Assembly: GCF_001039355.2 (NCBI RefSeq)
Contig: NW_019775572.1
Span: forward strand, 99,637 to 163,636
Direction of reading: 5' to 3'
DNA length: 64,000 nucleotides
Origin: Lingula anatina
Taxonomy: Eukaryota > Brachiopoda > Lingulata > Lingulida > Lingulidae
Shown here: one piece after another, positions 1 through 14,700 of the stretch
Layout of the letters: each line of letters begins with the position of its first letter
Position numbering within the stretch: position 1 is the stretch's first letter
Notes under the pieces: generated by a model
What the model saw: only the letters and a program-made list of their open reading frames with translations
What the model was told of the DNA's origin: nothing
The model's database searches: none
Translations under genes and position numbers: made by a program

Positions 1-217
1 ATTGTACAACAGCCATCACAGTCACATGCAGCACAGTGGCACAACCAGAAAGAAAATCTACAACAATCACAAAATCAGCACAAAGCCACATCTACTACGG
101 TGGCACAACCGTCAAAAAGTCATCACTACCACAATTGCACAACCTGCATAACACAACCATATCTACCACATCCACTGCTGTCACACACTTGTCAGAGTCC
201 ACCATCTATGTACTTAC
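1..217. other. NXF1 last visible intron, CA-rich low-complexity DNA
   Basis: This stretch lies downstream, on the minus strand, of the strong splice donor that ends the UBA exon at 218. It is rich in imperfect short repeats of ACAACC and CACAAC type. The final NXF1 coding exon is not found here, so it should lie beyond the left edge. A plus-strand open frame at 36-266 is Ser/Thr-rich and follows from the repeat composition; it is not a gene. Confidence 0.6.
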
Positions 218-3200
218 TTCTGTGACCACTCCTCATTCATTCCAGACTGCTGGGAGAAAGATTTGACCATTGCCCTCTGGACATCAGGGGCCAGTGGACT
301 GCTGACCACTGGTGAGCTCCCTGGGACTGGACTAGGACTGGGGGTAGGAGTCACTTGCTTGAATGAAGACTGAAAAAATTCAAAATACCATACTGACTTA
401 TAACTTAGTTTTAAAAACACATATAAAAAGATTACAATAATTTTTTTGGGGTAAAATAATTATGTTTAATCACACTATTTTATTTTGGGGTTTAACCCAG
501 TTGAGAATACAAAGTGCACCATAACTTTTGTGAAAATCAATTATGCTGATTTGTGAATTCAACTCGAATTTTCACCATATTTTGTCTCCTGGTAAACTTA
601 AGCTTAAACAAAATAATAGTTTGGCACTTATGGATCAATCATTGCCAAATTACATGCAATAAAACAATAGCTCCCCTCGCCTTTGTCATGGTGAGGTAAA
701 AATAACTGAAAGTATTTCTAATGAAATGCTCACCTGCACTTGTTTTGGGGTTGCATTTGTAATTGTCAACATCTCATTGATGATCACAATGCTGAAATAC
801 AACAAAAAGTACTGGTATAAGATTTTTGGCCTCTGACTGCAAATCACGTTTCATAACTTTGTACTGCCTATGTATAAGATTGATGTAATACCCGGGCAGC
901 TGGAGGAGTACACATAGGTGTCTGAAATCAGCAGTGTTTATTTCTCTTGTCTTTAGAAAAATAAAAACTTAAAAATAAACAGGTGGTACAATCAAAATGA
1001 TGCTAGTAAAGGTGCTACAACATTGCAAGCTATTAACCATGTTAAAACCAAACAGAGCAATACTTCCCCTCAATATTCCACAAACATAACACACATGCAG
1101 ATGCATGCACATTCAAGCTCATAACAGTTCCACTATAAAAGCACAGACACAAACACATACAAGGCAATACAACATATAAACACAAGACCACATACCACAC
1201 TTATATAAACATAAACATGGACACACAGCACACTCAAATACAAATTACACTAGCACAAAACCACACAACACACAAATACAAATACATGAGCACACAAACA
1301 CATCCAAGGACAATCAAACAAAAGCACAAAACACACACATATACCATATCATTTTCAAACCATCACATATTATCATACCTTATTTGTAGATTTTTATACA
1401 GAATCACTATACCCCTAAGAGAGGCCAACCTCATAATGTCAAATATGAACATAGACGTGCACACAAACACACACATCATGCTTTTTAGATGTTGAAGAAC
1501 TGCTACACCTTTAATGATGGCCTATTCCATTATGCCATATACAGGCAGACAATTCCACATATATACAAAGATACTGTTCAATGAGCCAGTCCTCTTCATG
1601 CACCTACTTACCCAGAGCCTTGTGGAACAGTAACAAAATGTCTGGAAAAGTATCTGACAGGAGGCTTGTCTGACTTGGTGTCACCTGGAAGAAATGCAGT
1701 TTGTTATAATTGATAATTATCTGACAAATACATAGTGGAAATCTGGGGCAGACTTAGACATCGTCTGTCTCTTACTTCAAGTCTGAATAGTTTGTTCTTA
1801 CTGATAATTACTCATCAATATTTTGGGTTGGAAATCGAGGGCAAATTTAGGGCCCATTCAGCTTTAGACATCATACCAGCTGGGTGGATCCAACTCTGAT
1901 TCTCACTAAAGTGCAATCACTGTAATCAACTAAATTGTCTGACATGCTTCCTTGAGCAGCTTAGGGATAATAAAGCCAAGTGCACACTTAAGTTAATTCT
2001 CATGACATGCTAGATGTTTTGTTCCTATACTGCATGATGCATGTATATATTTGAAAGTGCATGTTATTATTTTTTTGTTCATACTCACTCTCTTTGAATA
2101 TCCCAGAGACAATGAAGCTCAAAAGATGTTGCTACAATGTAAGAGAATATATCATAAACATATGGGGAACATTTTGTTGTGGCCACAAAAATGTTATTTT
2201 GCTCAATAATTTGCTATTCTATTAGGTATAATCTGTGTTACAGAAAAACAGAATTACTGATTACAAAAAAAGTAGCTTTTTTAATCAATAAAGGATTTGT
2301 AAACCTAAAAGCCTAGGAAAGTAGAAAAATGGCAATCATATCACATGAACTGCTTACCGTAGCATTTGTAACATCTAGAACAAAAGAGTTTGCATCATGG
2401 GATGTCTTGGGGAGGTTGCACAGTGCTGCCACCACATTCAGTTTTCCTTGTTTCAGGCACTTGTTTCTTTTGACTATCAAACAGACAATGAAGACGATAC
2501 ATTCAAGTGCTTTCAATCTTTACTTTACAAAAAAGTTCATCATCTAACTGTACCTTAAACCCTATGAAATTTGCACACTTTCACAGAAAGTAATACTAGC
2601 TGCATAATCTCTAAAAAACCTTATTCCCTTGACAAAAATAAAATTGTTCAATTTAGATGATGACTGTTTTTCTCAGTACCTATTGGACAAAGGTGGAAAA
2701 TAAATCAGTTCTGAAACATGTAAATACATCCCAATACTTATCTTCTGGTAATATGAGAAAGTGGGCACATCAGCTCATCAACGCTAATGCTAAAACTCAC
2801 CTGGATCTTTGACCTTCACAAGATTTCTGCTCTCTGAGAGGTAGTCGTGATATTTAGGATAACTAAAAAATAAATTTTATCCACAATTCAGCCACCTTAT
2901 CAACCATACAACTGAATGAATCAAAAGGACAAATACATAGTTCTGTTTTTTTTTTCAAAGGAAAATAACAGCTATCATTTCATGTCTTTATTCACATATG
3001 TACATACCGTACATACTTTATTTCCAGGATATTTTCTACCAATCAACAGACTTTACAGATAAACAATGGAATACCTAAATTACAAAGACAAATATACACT
3101 GATTCTGCTCTTATCTTGAAATTTTAACCACAGAGAATTTATTTCCTAAGAAAGCTACAGCACCAAGTAATTTGCTAAACTTTAAACTTTTACAGATCTA

Positions 3201-6200
3201 CAGTGAAGAGCATTTAAAATTTGCAATAATTACATGGTTTGGTTGTGCAACTGGGGAAGATAAAAGGAAAATGAACAACATCATCAATACTTAGAGTAAG
3301 ATGATTGGTCATGCTTTACCATCACAAAGAGCATTTATGTTGAGAGAATGGAGACAAGATAAGACAACACAACGAGTGACTTATCACCCTGCTTTTACTG
3401 TTTAAAATTTTACCTAGCAACATGAGCAACATTTTAAAGGCAGTTAAAGCTTTTATCCTTCAGTTGTTGCTCATTTTATCTCTAATTTTTAATTCAATTG
3501 CCCTTTTAACACATTTGTTAATTTTTCATTAAATTTTCACATCTCTAACTTTGATGTTTTTAGATTTCATTTTTTAGAGATCAGACAGAAAACAATGTCT
3601 GGTGAAACCAATATTTTAGGTATGTATTAGCCAAATAAATTATTTTCATTTGTTAACTAGGTCACTTCCTATGCTCATATGTACTTACTTTGTTACCAGT
3701 GTCAAGTTTTGTGCAATATTCACTGAAAAGGTTGCCTGAATAAAAAAAATTAAATAAAAACATCTACAAACAATTTCATGAACTATGAAAATATACCTTC
3801 TATTATAAATTTTCCTTTATAATCCTATTAGTTAAGTCACAGAGAAACCAACTTGTCTTTAAATAATAATAATGCAGCATGCATTGTAAACCTTTCAGCC
3901 TTTTCAAACTACTATTTTTACTAGTATGAGGATGGAATCTTCAGACAAAGAAAATTAATCTAAAACAATAAAGAACTTTCCATTAGTCAATTTAATAAAG
4001 TGGTTGAAGATGCAATACTTAAATAGCCAGGGGCCAAACCAACTTTCAGATTCTTGCAAGGCTAAGCCCTGGCATCGATTTCATGTCATAAATGAATTCT
4101 GTCGAGGTAATATTATATACAAGAAACAGAACTCAGCGTTAATTTTCATACTGTAAAGTGAAAACAAGGTCATGGTGTTTCTGGGCAAATCATGAAATGC
4201 CAGGAAGAAGGATGTCAGCTTGAATAAATCATGACTGATTAAAAATTAAGTCATTTATTTAAAATTGGAACAATAAATCAGATCTAAGTGCAGGGAAAGG
4301 TCTAGCAAAGATTTGAGATTAAGAGAAAATTATTTTTACCCAAAGGAAATTGGTTTTGGCACAAAATTTTCCTTTATACTACTTTGAACATCATAATGTT
4401 ACATTTACAACATCTCATGACTTCACAACAGAAAAACTCAGGGTAAACAAGGACAACTTACTTCATTGTGGTATGCCTCCAGCAGTCCTTGTCTGTCATC
4501 ACTGTCATAAATGCTAAAATATCTGGAATAAAATACAGACAACTCAGTTGCTTCCTTCAGAAAATCACCAAAATGTTTGAAGTAAATATAATACATATAC
4601 TCTTATCTCTAAAGCTACAAATAGCATCTGCTTTAAAGTTACATCGGCCAAATACATCAACTGTTATTATGGTTTTGGAAATAGTGAGACAAGATGCAGA
4701 CTCAAAGAGAGACCTGCTGACCACTTCAAACTGAGACCATGCGAGCTGGAACATGAGACACAAAGACCTCATCAAAAAGGGCACTTCTTTGTCTAAAAGG
4801 TCCTGCCACAGAATTCAAGGTTATAATGTCCAAAATAACAGCCACTTACTGTTCTAAGAACCTCACGACCAAATTTTTCACTTCCTCATTCATGAAATAA
4901 CTGCCTTGCTTGGTGGGAAGGTCAGTGGGGGACTCCAGGTCAAAACCTATGGGAGGTGGTAAGTCTTTGCCGTCCTGGAGAATACCAAATTTACTGTATG
5001 TCACTTCACTACTTAATATCCAAATACAATATATTAAAATTATGAAAATTAAAACTTAATGTGTTCCTTAAATATAAAATCAAAAGAATCTGTTAATTTT
5101 AAAATGATATATTTTTTTCCTTCCTTCCTTTAAAACAACTAAATTCAAAATGATGTTTGATGCTGTCAAAAAATCTTTCATTTGGAAGGTGAGCAATTCA
5201 CTCATTATGACAAATTTAAAGTCTCAAACTCTGTCTACTTACCAACTTTAACACCTTTGGGAACCTCTTACGAACAGCGCTGAAACACCATGGTGAACAA
5301 GTAATGTCACAATTACTTAAAGAGTCTGTGGCCCTGAAATAACTCTCAGGCAATATGAGGATATGCAAGACATACTTATACTCAAAGCTTGAAAAAGATG
5401 GAAAGTGCTTAAAAAACTTTTTTTCTGAACACCAACTTGGTAGAGGTTGATAATCATATAGCATCCTGTCATGTTCACCCATTAAGTCATGCTATAGACA
5501 GAATTTAAGTGGATAGCACATGATATCAGAAGCAGTTACTCCATCTGACTGGCTAACACAGAGCACAGGTGTCGAGAAAAAACATGCAACCTGAGTCAAA
5601 GTAGAGTTGGTATTCTGCCAATATTTCATGGAGCAGTAAACTGCAACTCTTTCATTTATCACAAAATGGATACTTTATCCATATGCACCCTAATATATTT
5701 TCTCAAATGAAATCTTCATGACATTTAACAGGGTGAAAATACAGTACCACTGCTCTCCTCAAGTGCATGGACTTCAAATCTCACCATCTGCTTCCAAGTA
5801 CTGCCAAACTAAATCTCTCCACATAACTCCTTATAAAACTAATGAACTATCAATTATTCCAATTTTGTTTCTTCAAATTATGAACCATGCTAAATATACA
5901 TAATTATTGTCTACTGCATAGTCTACTTCAGAAAGGCATGGTGTTAATCAAGATTGATTTTGAGTATTTTTTTCAATAAAATGGAAACAGTAAGGGAGTT
6001 TTCCTCACTTTGCCATAACCTGTATGAAGTAAGTTATAGTGATACACCAGAAAACACTTACAACCTGTACACATACACACTCCTTCACATTTCCAACCAA
6101 ACTCCTTTAAAACCTGATCCGATACAATTAGGAAAAAGGTTCAAAACCAAAGAAGCCTACCAAGATAAGGAAGAATTAGAAGAAAACACATACCTTTTGT

Positions 6201-9200
6201 TGTGAATAATTCTTTTTATGAAAAATGACACCAAGTCACATTCATTTAGCATATCTACAATGGATTTTTCTATAATTATATTCCCCTCCTTCAGTCAATG
6301 CAACAAAAAGGTCCCTGCTACCAACTTTTGAGGCACAGACTAGAAATAAACCTAACTGCCACATATGTAAAGAAGAAATAAAGGACAGACAGTCAAGTCA
6401 CTTAAATACACAAAAGAGGTGCTTTAGATATCAAATCAAAGAGTGAAAAGTTTTGATGCAATGTTTGGATATGGATAGAAAATGAATTAATACTATATGA
6501 CAAATGAGATCTGAGCATACTATGTGAAGATTCATTCTTATTTTGCTCTATCACAGAGACTTCAAACTTTATGAGACAATGAGAATGAATTAGGAATACT
6601 TCTGCCTTCACTATATGAAGATCACTTTATTCTGATCACATAGACTTCAGGCAGTTTGTAAACCTCACAAATTCTTTTGGCAAAAGCCATTTTTGAAGAC
6701 AAGGTAAACAACAATGTAGAAATGGTAATCACGAGGATTAAGATGTCCTAAGCAGAACAAATGAAGCAACCACGAAAGGAGGAATGATTATTATGGCGAT
6801 AATACATGGTGATTGTAAATAATATTGCAGAGTACAGAAAGCCACACAGTTCTGCTGCGTACATATATGATGGAACATGTTTCATTTAGGAAGTAAGAAG
6901 CAAGTGGAGCTGACAGAAGTTTAACGCAACCAGGAAAGTGTTCATTGTACAAGTCATCTTTAACAACATTCAGGAATTCTATATTGTCCATAAACAATCT
7001 GTGATATATAAATATCATATCATTTTCATGGTAAAACAAAGAGCCCCTGGCCTTTAAATAACAATATTTTGAAAAGCAATCAGCCAATTCCAAAAAGCCC
7101 AAGTTATTATTAGTGAAAAACATTTTAAAAATTCTCAAAACTCAATTCATTTTGTATTCAAAAATAGAGTACAGTTCAAGGGATAACAATGCCCATCAGC
7201 AAAAAAAATTACAATCAATAACATTAAGGTCAGAGACACAATATATGTATTAACAACAAGGAACATTCCCAATTTTACTTCCCATTATGAAGTCAACTAT
7301 AAACTGGGAATAAAGAATCAATCTCATCTCTGACTTCTAAACCCCATATCATCATGGGGACAGCATAAAAAACAGCCAACTCTCTTGTTAGATTTTCAAG
7401 AGCTAACAGAAAAACGAGTCTTGTTTCCAAACCACAAGTGCTCTTTCACTGTCATCTGGTTGCCATATTGTTTCAGTGTGATGGTTAGTTTTGTCTTAGG
7501 TCGCCTCTCTGAGAGAGATCTTACCTTCTTTAACCACATTTGTCAGTCCTAACTTTGTATCAAGTACTGTAAGACAGCAACTGAAAGTTATGACTGAAAA
7601 ATATTTCACATCAAAAAAATACTGCAACAGTATAAATATTTAACAAAAACAAATGTAGGATGAATTCACTACATTTCTAAGTTATATTTCATACAACAAA
7701 AATAAACATCTTACAATAATCAAAAACAATGCAACCTATTTCAAAAAGTTATTGAGTTGAAATTCAGCTAAAACAAAACAAAAAAAGTCAAATAACATTT
7801 CACAAAATTTGTGATAACTAAAAAACAAAACTCTGAAACAACAGCATTACTTTGAAATGAGAAGCAGAAAAAAAAACAAAAATCATTTATTAAACAACTG
7901 CAGAAAAGAAACTCCACATGACCTAAATAAAAGGGCAACCATAACTATCAAAATATAACACATAATGACAGATATAGTTCAAAGGCACATGTTCCATGTG
8001 CAGAAACCTGCAGTTCGCCTCAGGTGATACATCTCTTAGAATGTTAGTAACAATGACCCCCACTAGGTGGCAGCATGTCTCCCATTTGGGCACATCTTCT
8101 GTTGATGGGGGTTTCATTTTTTAATGATATTAAATTATCAGGAATTACATTAGGAGTGCACCAAAATACTTCAAACACTGTAACAGTATTTATGTCATGT
8201 ACATCCTTGGGGGAAAAAAGATCATTGATTTTTTTCAATACATTTGGAACATGGCTGACTCCTTGACAAAATAGTCATATACTACACAGGCACAAAATTT
8301 TGTTGTGTTCAAGGACAGTAGCTGTTCTAGATCTTCCAGAACAGGCACCTGATATTCCAAAGGCAGAAATGGAATAAGAGGATGCAAATGGAAGACCAGC
8401 AGCATACAGAATTCCCATCTAAAAATGCAGTGCTGATGACGAGAGGGTTTGTAAAGGTGAAAAAAAAGTGTCTAGTTGTAATTTACCATAACATACAAGT
8501 TTTTTGTTTGTAAACATCACAGTTCACATTCCAACAGCTTCTTCTCTTCAGCAAAATGGATTAAAGGTAAATGATGCATTTTATTTTAAAGAAAAGGTTT
8601 ATGAAATGTGTTAAGAATGATGAAATACAGATGGGGGAAAATGCTATCTGGAAAAAGCATCTGGTAAAGGCATGAAAAATAAGAATATGAAAGACATACA
8701 AGAATATGTCTAAGAAAATGGCATATAATGGCCTTTGGTGAAAGGATGGGGGATCATATATTTCTTTAAATGTTTTCAGTTGACAACAATATTTGTTCAA
8801 AACCTTATTCAGACAATCTGGAAGAGGTAAGTACTTAAACCACAAAATATATATTTAAGACCATAAGATCATACAACTGATAGGTCATCTGTCACAATAT
8901 ATTATGAAACATTCACAACTTACAGAAGATTTAAATGACGGCATGTAGCTGAATTAAAAACAACAAGAGGTATGTGTTATCTTCTTGTGTGTGTGCTTGT
9001 GTGTGCTTGTGTGTGTGTGTGAGAGAGAGAGGTTGAAGCTCACAGTGGTAAATATTCCACTTGATGTAGGGGTGTATTACACCCTAAAAAACACAAGCTC
9101 CCATACTTTATTGCCATTCAAGCAGCCACTTTCACCAACCAAGGCTCAATCATTTTTACCACGACCTATTTGAGTACAATTTTGAGGCACATCACAATTT

Positions 9201-11857
9201 TGCTTGCAGCTTTCAAACTTCAGTTTATTTCATTTTATGAAGCATAAGCAGCCTATCCAAATTTCCTAAAAAGGAGATGACATTAAAAGCCATATATTTA
9301 GGAAAGCTCTAGCAGTGTTTCAACCTCTTTTATTTTTACCACTTCCTGAGTTCTTGACCAGCAGAAATATTGAATTTTAAGCCTTATCAGCCACACTGTT
9401 TTAAATCCACCATGACCAACTTGACCAAAGTCCAGTTAAGGCCATGTACCAACTCAGCCCAGTGGGGTACTGCCCCAACCAAACATTACCTGACATAAGC
9501 AGATTGGTCTTTCTGATGCATAACAAAAGGATTGCCTTCCAAAACAAGCTCTTCCAACTTCAATTTCTTGATTTTGTCCAGCTCTTGTTCTCCTTTCAAC
9601 TGTTTAACAGAGGAAAATTAAATTATTCAAAATTAGAAACTTGTATATAAAATCAACGAAAGATTTTTTTTGCATTTATTTGACAAAAAAATCAAATCAA
9701 ATGAAAATAATACAGACTTCGGATTGAATCAAAGAAGTCCAGTTGGGAGAGCAATTTAAAGCTAGACCATACTTATCATAATAATACAAACTAATTTTAG
9801 ATTTATTAATTTGAGTTCACATCATATTTGTAATCTCCCACATCAGTTATTCTTCAAAATAAAATTTTAACTATTCTTTTAAAAGTTCAAACCTGATTAT
9901 GACTAAGATCTAGTTTCTTTATGTTGGGTCCTTTTTCTGACAGTTCCACTAAATTATCACAAGTGTACAGTCTGTTGTTGGAGAAACTGACTGAAACAAC
10001 CTGAAAAATATATTAATACAGTCATTGTTGCTGGTAAGATTTAAATGGCTAAGTCTGATGTTTACATCAGGTACCACTGTAAATTGTTTGCATTTCAACC
10101 AATCTTTAATCTGAGCAGCAAAACAGATTATTATTAATAGAAATACTTCCTATACCTGTATATGGGGGCACATATGTTTATGTACAAATGCATAGCACAT
10201 GCTTACATTCATTCTTTCATTCAACTCTATACATTACCAGTTAAGCCAGAAAAAAACAGGTATGTCTATGCTGAGCTTCCAAATACAAGAATATTATATA
10301 TTTGAATTCTTTAAAAAATTTTACTTCAATTCAGACTACAGCTTCACATTTATATGCACTAGATGCCCTTACTTACCTCAGGAATATTTTCACCAATGAT
10401 CTTTAATACATTGACCATTACATTGACTTTGTTTAAAGCCAGGTGGATGCCTTCTTTATTCAATGCTTATAGAAGATAAAAATAGAAAGTCTATAAATAA
10501 ATTTTCAATAAATAATATCCTTGAATTTCTTAAAAGCCACTGTATAAGTAGACAATATCTTTAAACAAACAAGTCTTAATCAATAACTTTTGAAAGAGGT
10601 TTTCCTTAAAAAATATTTTACTTGCATTAAAAATCCAGTTACAAACACAGAGAATTGCAAATGAAAATATCAAAGGCACTGACAAAAATGTCAGAAGTGG
10701 AAATGAGTCTGAATTTAGCCATTACCTTCATCAGCATAGAAGTTGCTGAGGTCCAAAGACCTGGTAGCTGGATCATAGTGATTACTCATACTTATCTATT
10801 GAACAAAATAACAGAAGTGCATAACTAACAAAGAAATTCTACCAGACATACTTTATACAATATACTTGAACCTTAACATTATTTTCAGCCCTGTTAAAAG
10901 TTAGCATGGCAATGAAGGTATTTTGTTGCATAATTAACAATCATTTGCTTCAAAATATACATTAATTCATTAACAAAGGTTATTATCTCTACAGCTTCTA
11001 TACACCTTATATTTCAATCATTTTTTTGTGTTGTTTCATTCTTTTTTGCTCTTAGTTTACCTTCAACTTCTCAATTGTATTATCATCCATTGGAAGGCTG
11101 GGCGCACCACAAGGCCGCACAAGAATGACCATCTGGACATTACAAAAACCAAGATTAATGAAATATAAGTCCACAAGAGAGCAACAGAGATATAAAAGAC
11201 TAACTTTAAATAATACACGACATAAAAAACATTCTTCAAAACATAAAATGCCCATCATTGTAAGAACAAAAGTGCTGTGAGCTAATAACAAACCATACAA
11301 ACACAATTCCCACTGTTTGAAAAAGCAGCACAAAATTTCCACAAATTACTTTGACCCCCCCCCCCCCATTCCCTCTCTAAAGTAATCCAGAAAGGTCAAC
11401 AGTCAAAGTTGACTTACTTTAAAACCATTAGGAAATGTGTACCGTCTTGATGCCCTCCTTATTGCATCTGCAGCCTTGTTATCTTGGACAAAGAACTCTG
11501 CCATATTACCACCCTTATGGTGATACTGGAAAACATTTGAAATCTTATTCTGAATCTATTTAGAAAATAGTTTCTTCTTTGTTTAAGTCCTTAAAAAGTA
11601 ATTACTTTGATAAGAGAACTGTAAAACCTTTTTCATCATTTTTTTTGGCAAATGCATGTTTATTTGGTACAATAACTTAGCGTGGCTGACATTAGCTTAG
11701 CTGTGCCTTGGGTTATTTTACAGAAGTGCAATTTCATGATCATAAACAGTTTTCAGGAGAGTCAAGATATTAAATACTTTAAACTGTCACTCTAAAACAT
11801 TGAAATATCTGAGTTGTTAGCTTACAAGAAGTCAACTGCACATTTGAACTTAAATTA

Positions 11858-11890
<33 letters not shown>

Positions 11891-13604
11891 CACACACACA
11901 CATTAATTCACTAAAAGGTCATTTGAGTATGAAAATCCAAAATACCATGTTCCTTTACTTTATCATTGATCTTTTAAATATGCAATGTATAATAACCATT
12001 TATAACAGACCAATGGCATTTTAATCTAAGTAGTATTACTTGGTGGCTTACATGATAAGGCATAAAAGGCACATCACACATGGAGTTTATGGCCTTCAGA
12101 ACTGCGTCCTTCCCATACTTCTTCCCATGAGGAATCTAGAAATATTAGGACACATTATACACAATGTTTATGACTTTCAGAGCTGGATAAAAGTAACAAA
12201 CGTTCTGTTACCTTTTTACTACAATTGCAGTCTTATCAACACTAATTTCTTCCAGAGTTAACTCTCTCATTCATAATTATACATAGAAGAATTTGCTTTA
12301 ATCTAATAACCTTATGTGTGTGTATTAACACTGTTAATATTGTCTCCAGAGTTAACTCTCTCATTCATAATTATACTTAAATGAATAAACATTAATCTGA
12401 TAACCTTATATGCGTAAAATGTAAAGTTAAATCTATTTCACCTTTCCTACAAAATTGGGAATTCTACATTTAGAGTAGGTCTTTAAAAAATGTGCCAAAA
12501 ATATTTCAAAAACACGTTTCTGTGTATGGAGGACATGATCTAAAGCAAAATTGGCTTATGGGGAGAACAGTAAATAAAGAAAAAATATACTACAAAAAAG
12601 TCTTAGTTACAAACCTTTCCTACCAGCATTAAACAAAAAACCCAAGCAGCTGTTACCACAATTTTAACCAATTAGAGTTCAAGGGATGGATACCACTTGT
12701 AGTACAAAAATGGCAAGAAATTGTGACCAAAAGTTGCCCTTTTTTCCAATGTTGATCTCAGAAATCTATCATTTCATATTTATAAATTTTCTCAACTGAC
12801 TGGTAGCCTTTGGTATTCATAAAAAAACAGAAGAGGTTTCAAGGAATTTTTTTAGTGCAATATAGCAATCTTACCAGGTAAGACCTGCTTTAACTGATCT
12901 TAATTTTCTTACCTGTGTGGCAGTATATCTGTATATCATAATATTAATTTACCTGTACTTTAAACCAGCCTGAGTCACTTGTGGCCCCTCCTCCTCCTCC
13001 TCTGTATCCTCCCTGATGTCCACCATCTCCCCTATTCCTCACTGGAAGACCAAGTCTCTGCAGAGCCCCTGTATCTGAATTTAAAGATCCTTTTTTTTTT
13101 CAAAATCTGTTACTGAGCATGAAATGAGTGTCCAGACATTGTAAGCCCAGACTTATTTTTAAAAATATAAATATGCATATAACATCTAAACAGGTCTTAA
13201 ACCCTTCAAGTTTGTACATTTATTTGCATAACATAACATTGGATATAGAAAGGTTGTCCTAGATAAATGCTTCCTGAAAAAATTTGACTATATCTAAGGT
13301 CTTTCAAACCAATTTATCTAAGGTTTTAAATCTCCATTTGTGCATTAAATACTCAATGACAAGTGTTCCATACTACTGTGAGTCCTTCACAAAGTTAAGT
13401 ATAATTGGCGAAAATATATCAATAATTCTACATCTTCTTTTGACATTCAGTAGTAGTGACAGGTACAAATTTATTCAGATTTTTAAATCAATACTGGTGT
13501 TCCTGTAAGTTCGACCCATACTTTGCCCCTCCTTGTCCATGGCAGCCCGGCTGTCTCCTTGTCTGAATCCTCTCCTGGACTGAGGCCGGGCACCATACGG
13601 GTTG
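218..13604 (-). CDS. NXF1: Nuclear RNA export factor 1 (TAP/NXF1), 19 internal exons, both ends missing
   Basis: NXF1 is the general mRNA export receptor; with NXT1 it carries mRNPs through nuclear pores. Exons in transcription order: 13522-13604, 12953-13074, 12052-12135, 11418-11525, 11061-11132, 10726-10795, 10377-10465, 9893-10000, 9490-9599, 5243-5279, 4850-4974, 4462-4522, 3689-3735, 2801-2862, 2358-2473, 2089-2131, 1612-1684, 734-791, 218-369. All junctions are GT-AG, phases agree throughout, and they give 1620 nt of open frame. Domain order is diagnostic: an Arg/Gly-rich N-terminal part with NPYGARP, a divergent RRM ([14 protein letters not shown]), leucine-rich repeats ([22 protein letters not shown]), an NTF2-like domain ([46 protein letters not shown]) and a C-terminal UBA domain ([15 protein letters not shown]). 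Exon 1 and the last UBA exon are absent. The 4.2-kb intron 5280-9489 holds no recognisable gene. An NXF2-like paralogue is possible, but the family assignment is firm. Confidence 0.96.
1081..1345. repeat. CA-rich simple sequence in an NXF1 intron
   Basis: About 260 bp is dominated by ACAC, ACATA and CACAAA motifs without one fixed period. It lies in the intron between NXF1 exons 734-791 and 1612-1684. The plus-strand open frame at 1217-1495 is an artefact of this composition. Confidence 0.55.
11859..11902. repeat. (AC)n microsatellite
   Basis: About 44 bp of AC dinucleotide with one CG interruption, in the NXF1 intron between exons 11418-11525 and 12052-12135. Confidence 0.9.
12251..12412. 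repeat. Two-copy tandem duplication, 94-bp period, in an NXF1 intron
   Basis: The block starting TCCAGAGTTAACTCTC at 12251 recurs at 12345, followed in both copies by related ATTCATAATTATAC and TAATCT(A/G)ATAACCTTAT(G/A)TG segments. The copies differ by a few substitutions and the second is shorter. It is a local intronic duplication with no coding content. Confidence 0.7.
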
Positions 13605-13689
13605 CTGGAACAGATCAAAAGTTCAGAGATTATACAGTGTATGCAAGTGTGTTAGTGTGTTCATGTGAATTAAAATAGGTTTAGTACTT

Positions 13690-14700
13690 GGCTCAGATTT
13701 ATCGCACTAGACAGTGTTCGCGTTTACGCCGTCCGAGTATATAATTTACGCATCGTTTCATAAACGGACGCAAATTTCAGCAGGGCAGTGCGTCCCGGGG
13801 GACGCGAGTTTTTTTTTTTTTTAAGAATGCATAATAAATTACACAAAGGAATTTCGACAAATTGGGCTTGTGAGTTTGAAAGTGATCTGGTAGTACGAAC
13901 CAATAAAACTAGGGACGAATCGTCGATGGTTTCATTTTGTCACTCCAAAAGTAGACTCGCTTTAGGTTCGCTTTAGTGAACTCCTCTACGCGTAATCGAG
14001 GTCNCAAGTTTTTTTTTTTTTTTTTTTAAGAATGCATAATAAATTACACAAAGGAATTTCGACAAATTGGGCTTGTGAGTTTGAAAGTGATCTGGTAGTA
14101 CGAACCAATAAAACTAGGGACAAATCATCGATGGTTTCATTTTGTCACTCCAAAAGTAGACTCGCTTTAGGTTCGCTTTAGTGAACTCCTCTACGCGTAA
14201 TCGAGGTCGATCGTCACGTGGTTTATATAGTCATGGCGGCGGGTCCAAGTGCACCGAAGAATCATTCATCCCGGCGTGGTGTAATGAATTTAGCTGGTTA
14301 ATATATGAAAACCAAACAATGTTTTGTGCCGTCTGCCGTGCAGGCAACTCTAAAAACTGTTTTACAAGCGGTTGCTGTGATTTTCAGCGAAGTAGTCTCA
14401 CACGGCACGAGGCCTCTCAGCAACATAGGAATTGCGCACAACAGCGAACTTCCGCCGCCGCATTTAAAAAAGCATTATCCAATGCTGAAAAAGCTACAAG
14501 TGATAATTTGAGCGTACAACTGCGAACCATCTATTGGCTAATCAAAGAAGATATGCCCTTAAGCAAGTTTGACTCATTAATGGAGTTACAGGAAAGTAAC
14601 GGTATGCGGATTGGGTCTGCACGCTACCGTCACCATGAAACTTTAAGTATTGTAACAATGCATATATAAAAAGAGACAAAAAAATAAAAGTAAAAAGTAG
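13690..14700 (+). mobile_element. hAT-type transposon remnant with TTF/BED-like zinc-finger ORF
   Basis: An open frame at 14181-14669 (162 aa) contains a zinc-binding module. It reads WCNEFSWLIYENQTMFCAVC, then a conserved FTSGCCDFQRSSLTRHEAS segment with a terminal His, then a helical stretch (IYWLIKEDMPLSKFDSL). This is the N-terminal layout of hAT-superfamily transposases and hAT-derived zinc-finger proteins of the C17orf113/ZNF862 type. The DDE catalytic region and C-terminal dimerisation domain are missing; the frame closes after the N-terminal domain. Element boundaries are guesses, because the left part is duplicated around the contig join at 14004. Composition is more GC-rich and CpG-rich than the flanks, which suggests a recent insert. 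It is an inactive fragment rather than a host gene, although a domesticated zinc-finger exon cannot be excluded. Confidence 0.6.
13804..14207. other. Contig join (single N at 14004) with about 200 bp duplicated on both sides
   Basis: The segment 13804-14003 reappears at 14005-14207 with only a few differences: two substitutions in the GGGAC(G/A)AATC(G/A)TCG motif and a longer poly-T. The copies abut at a single N. This is what two overlapping contig ends, possibly from different haplotypes or repeat copies, look like when joined without collapsing. It is better treated as an assembly feature than as a biological tandem repeat. Confidence 0.8.

Noticed and set aside
13804-14207. A genuine 200-bp tandem repeat
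   Set aside because: The copies abut exactly at a single N and differ only by a few bases, as expected for overlapping contig ends.
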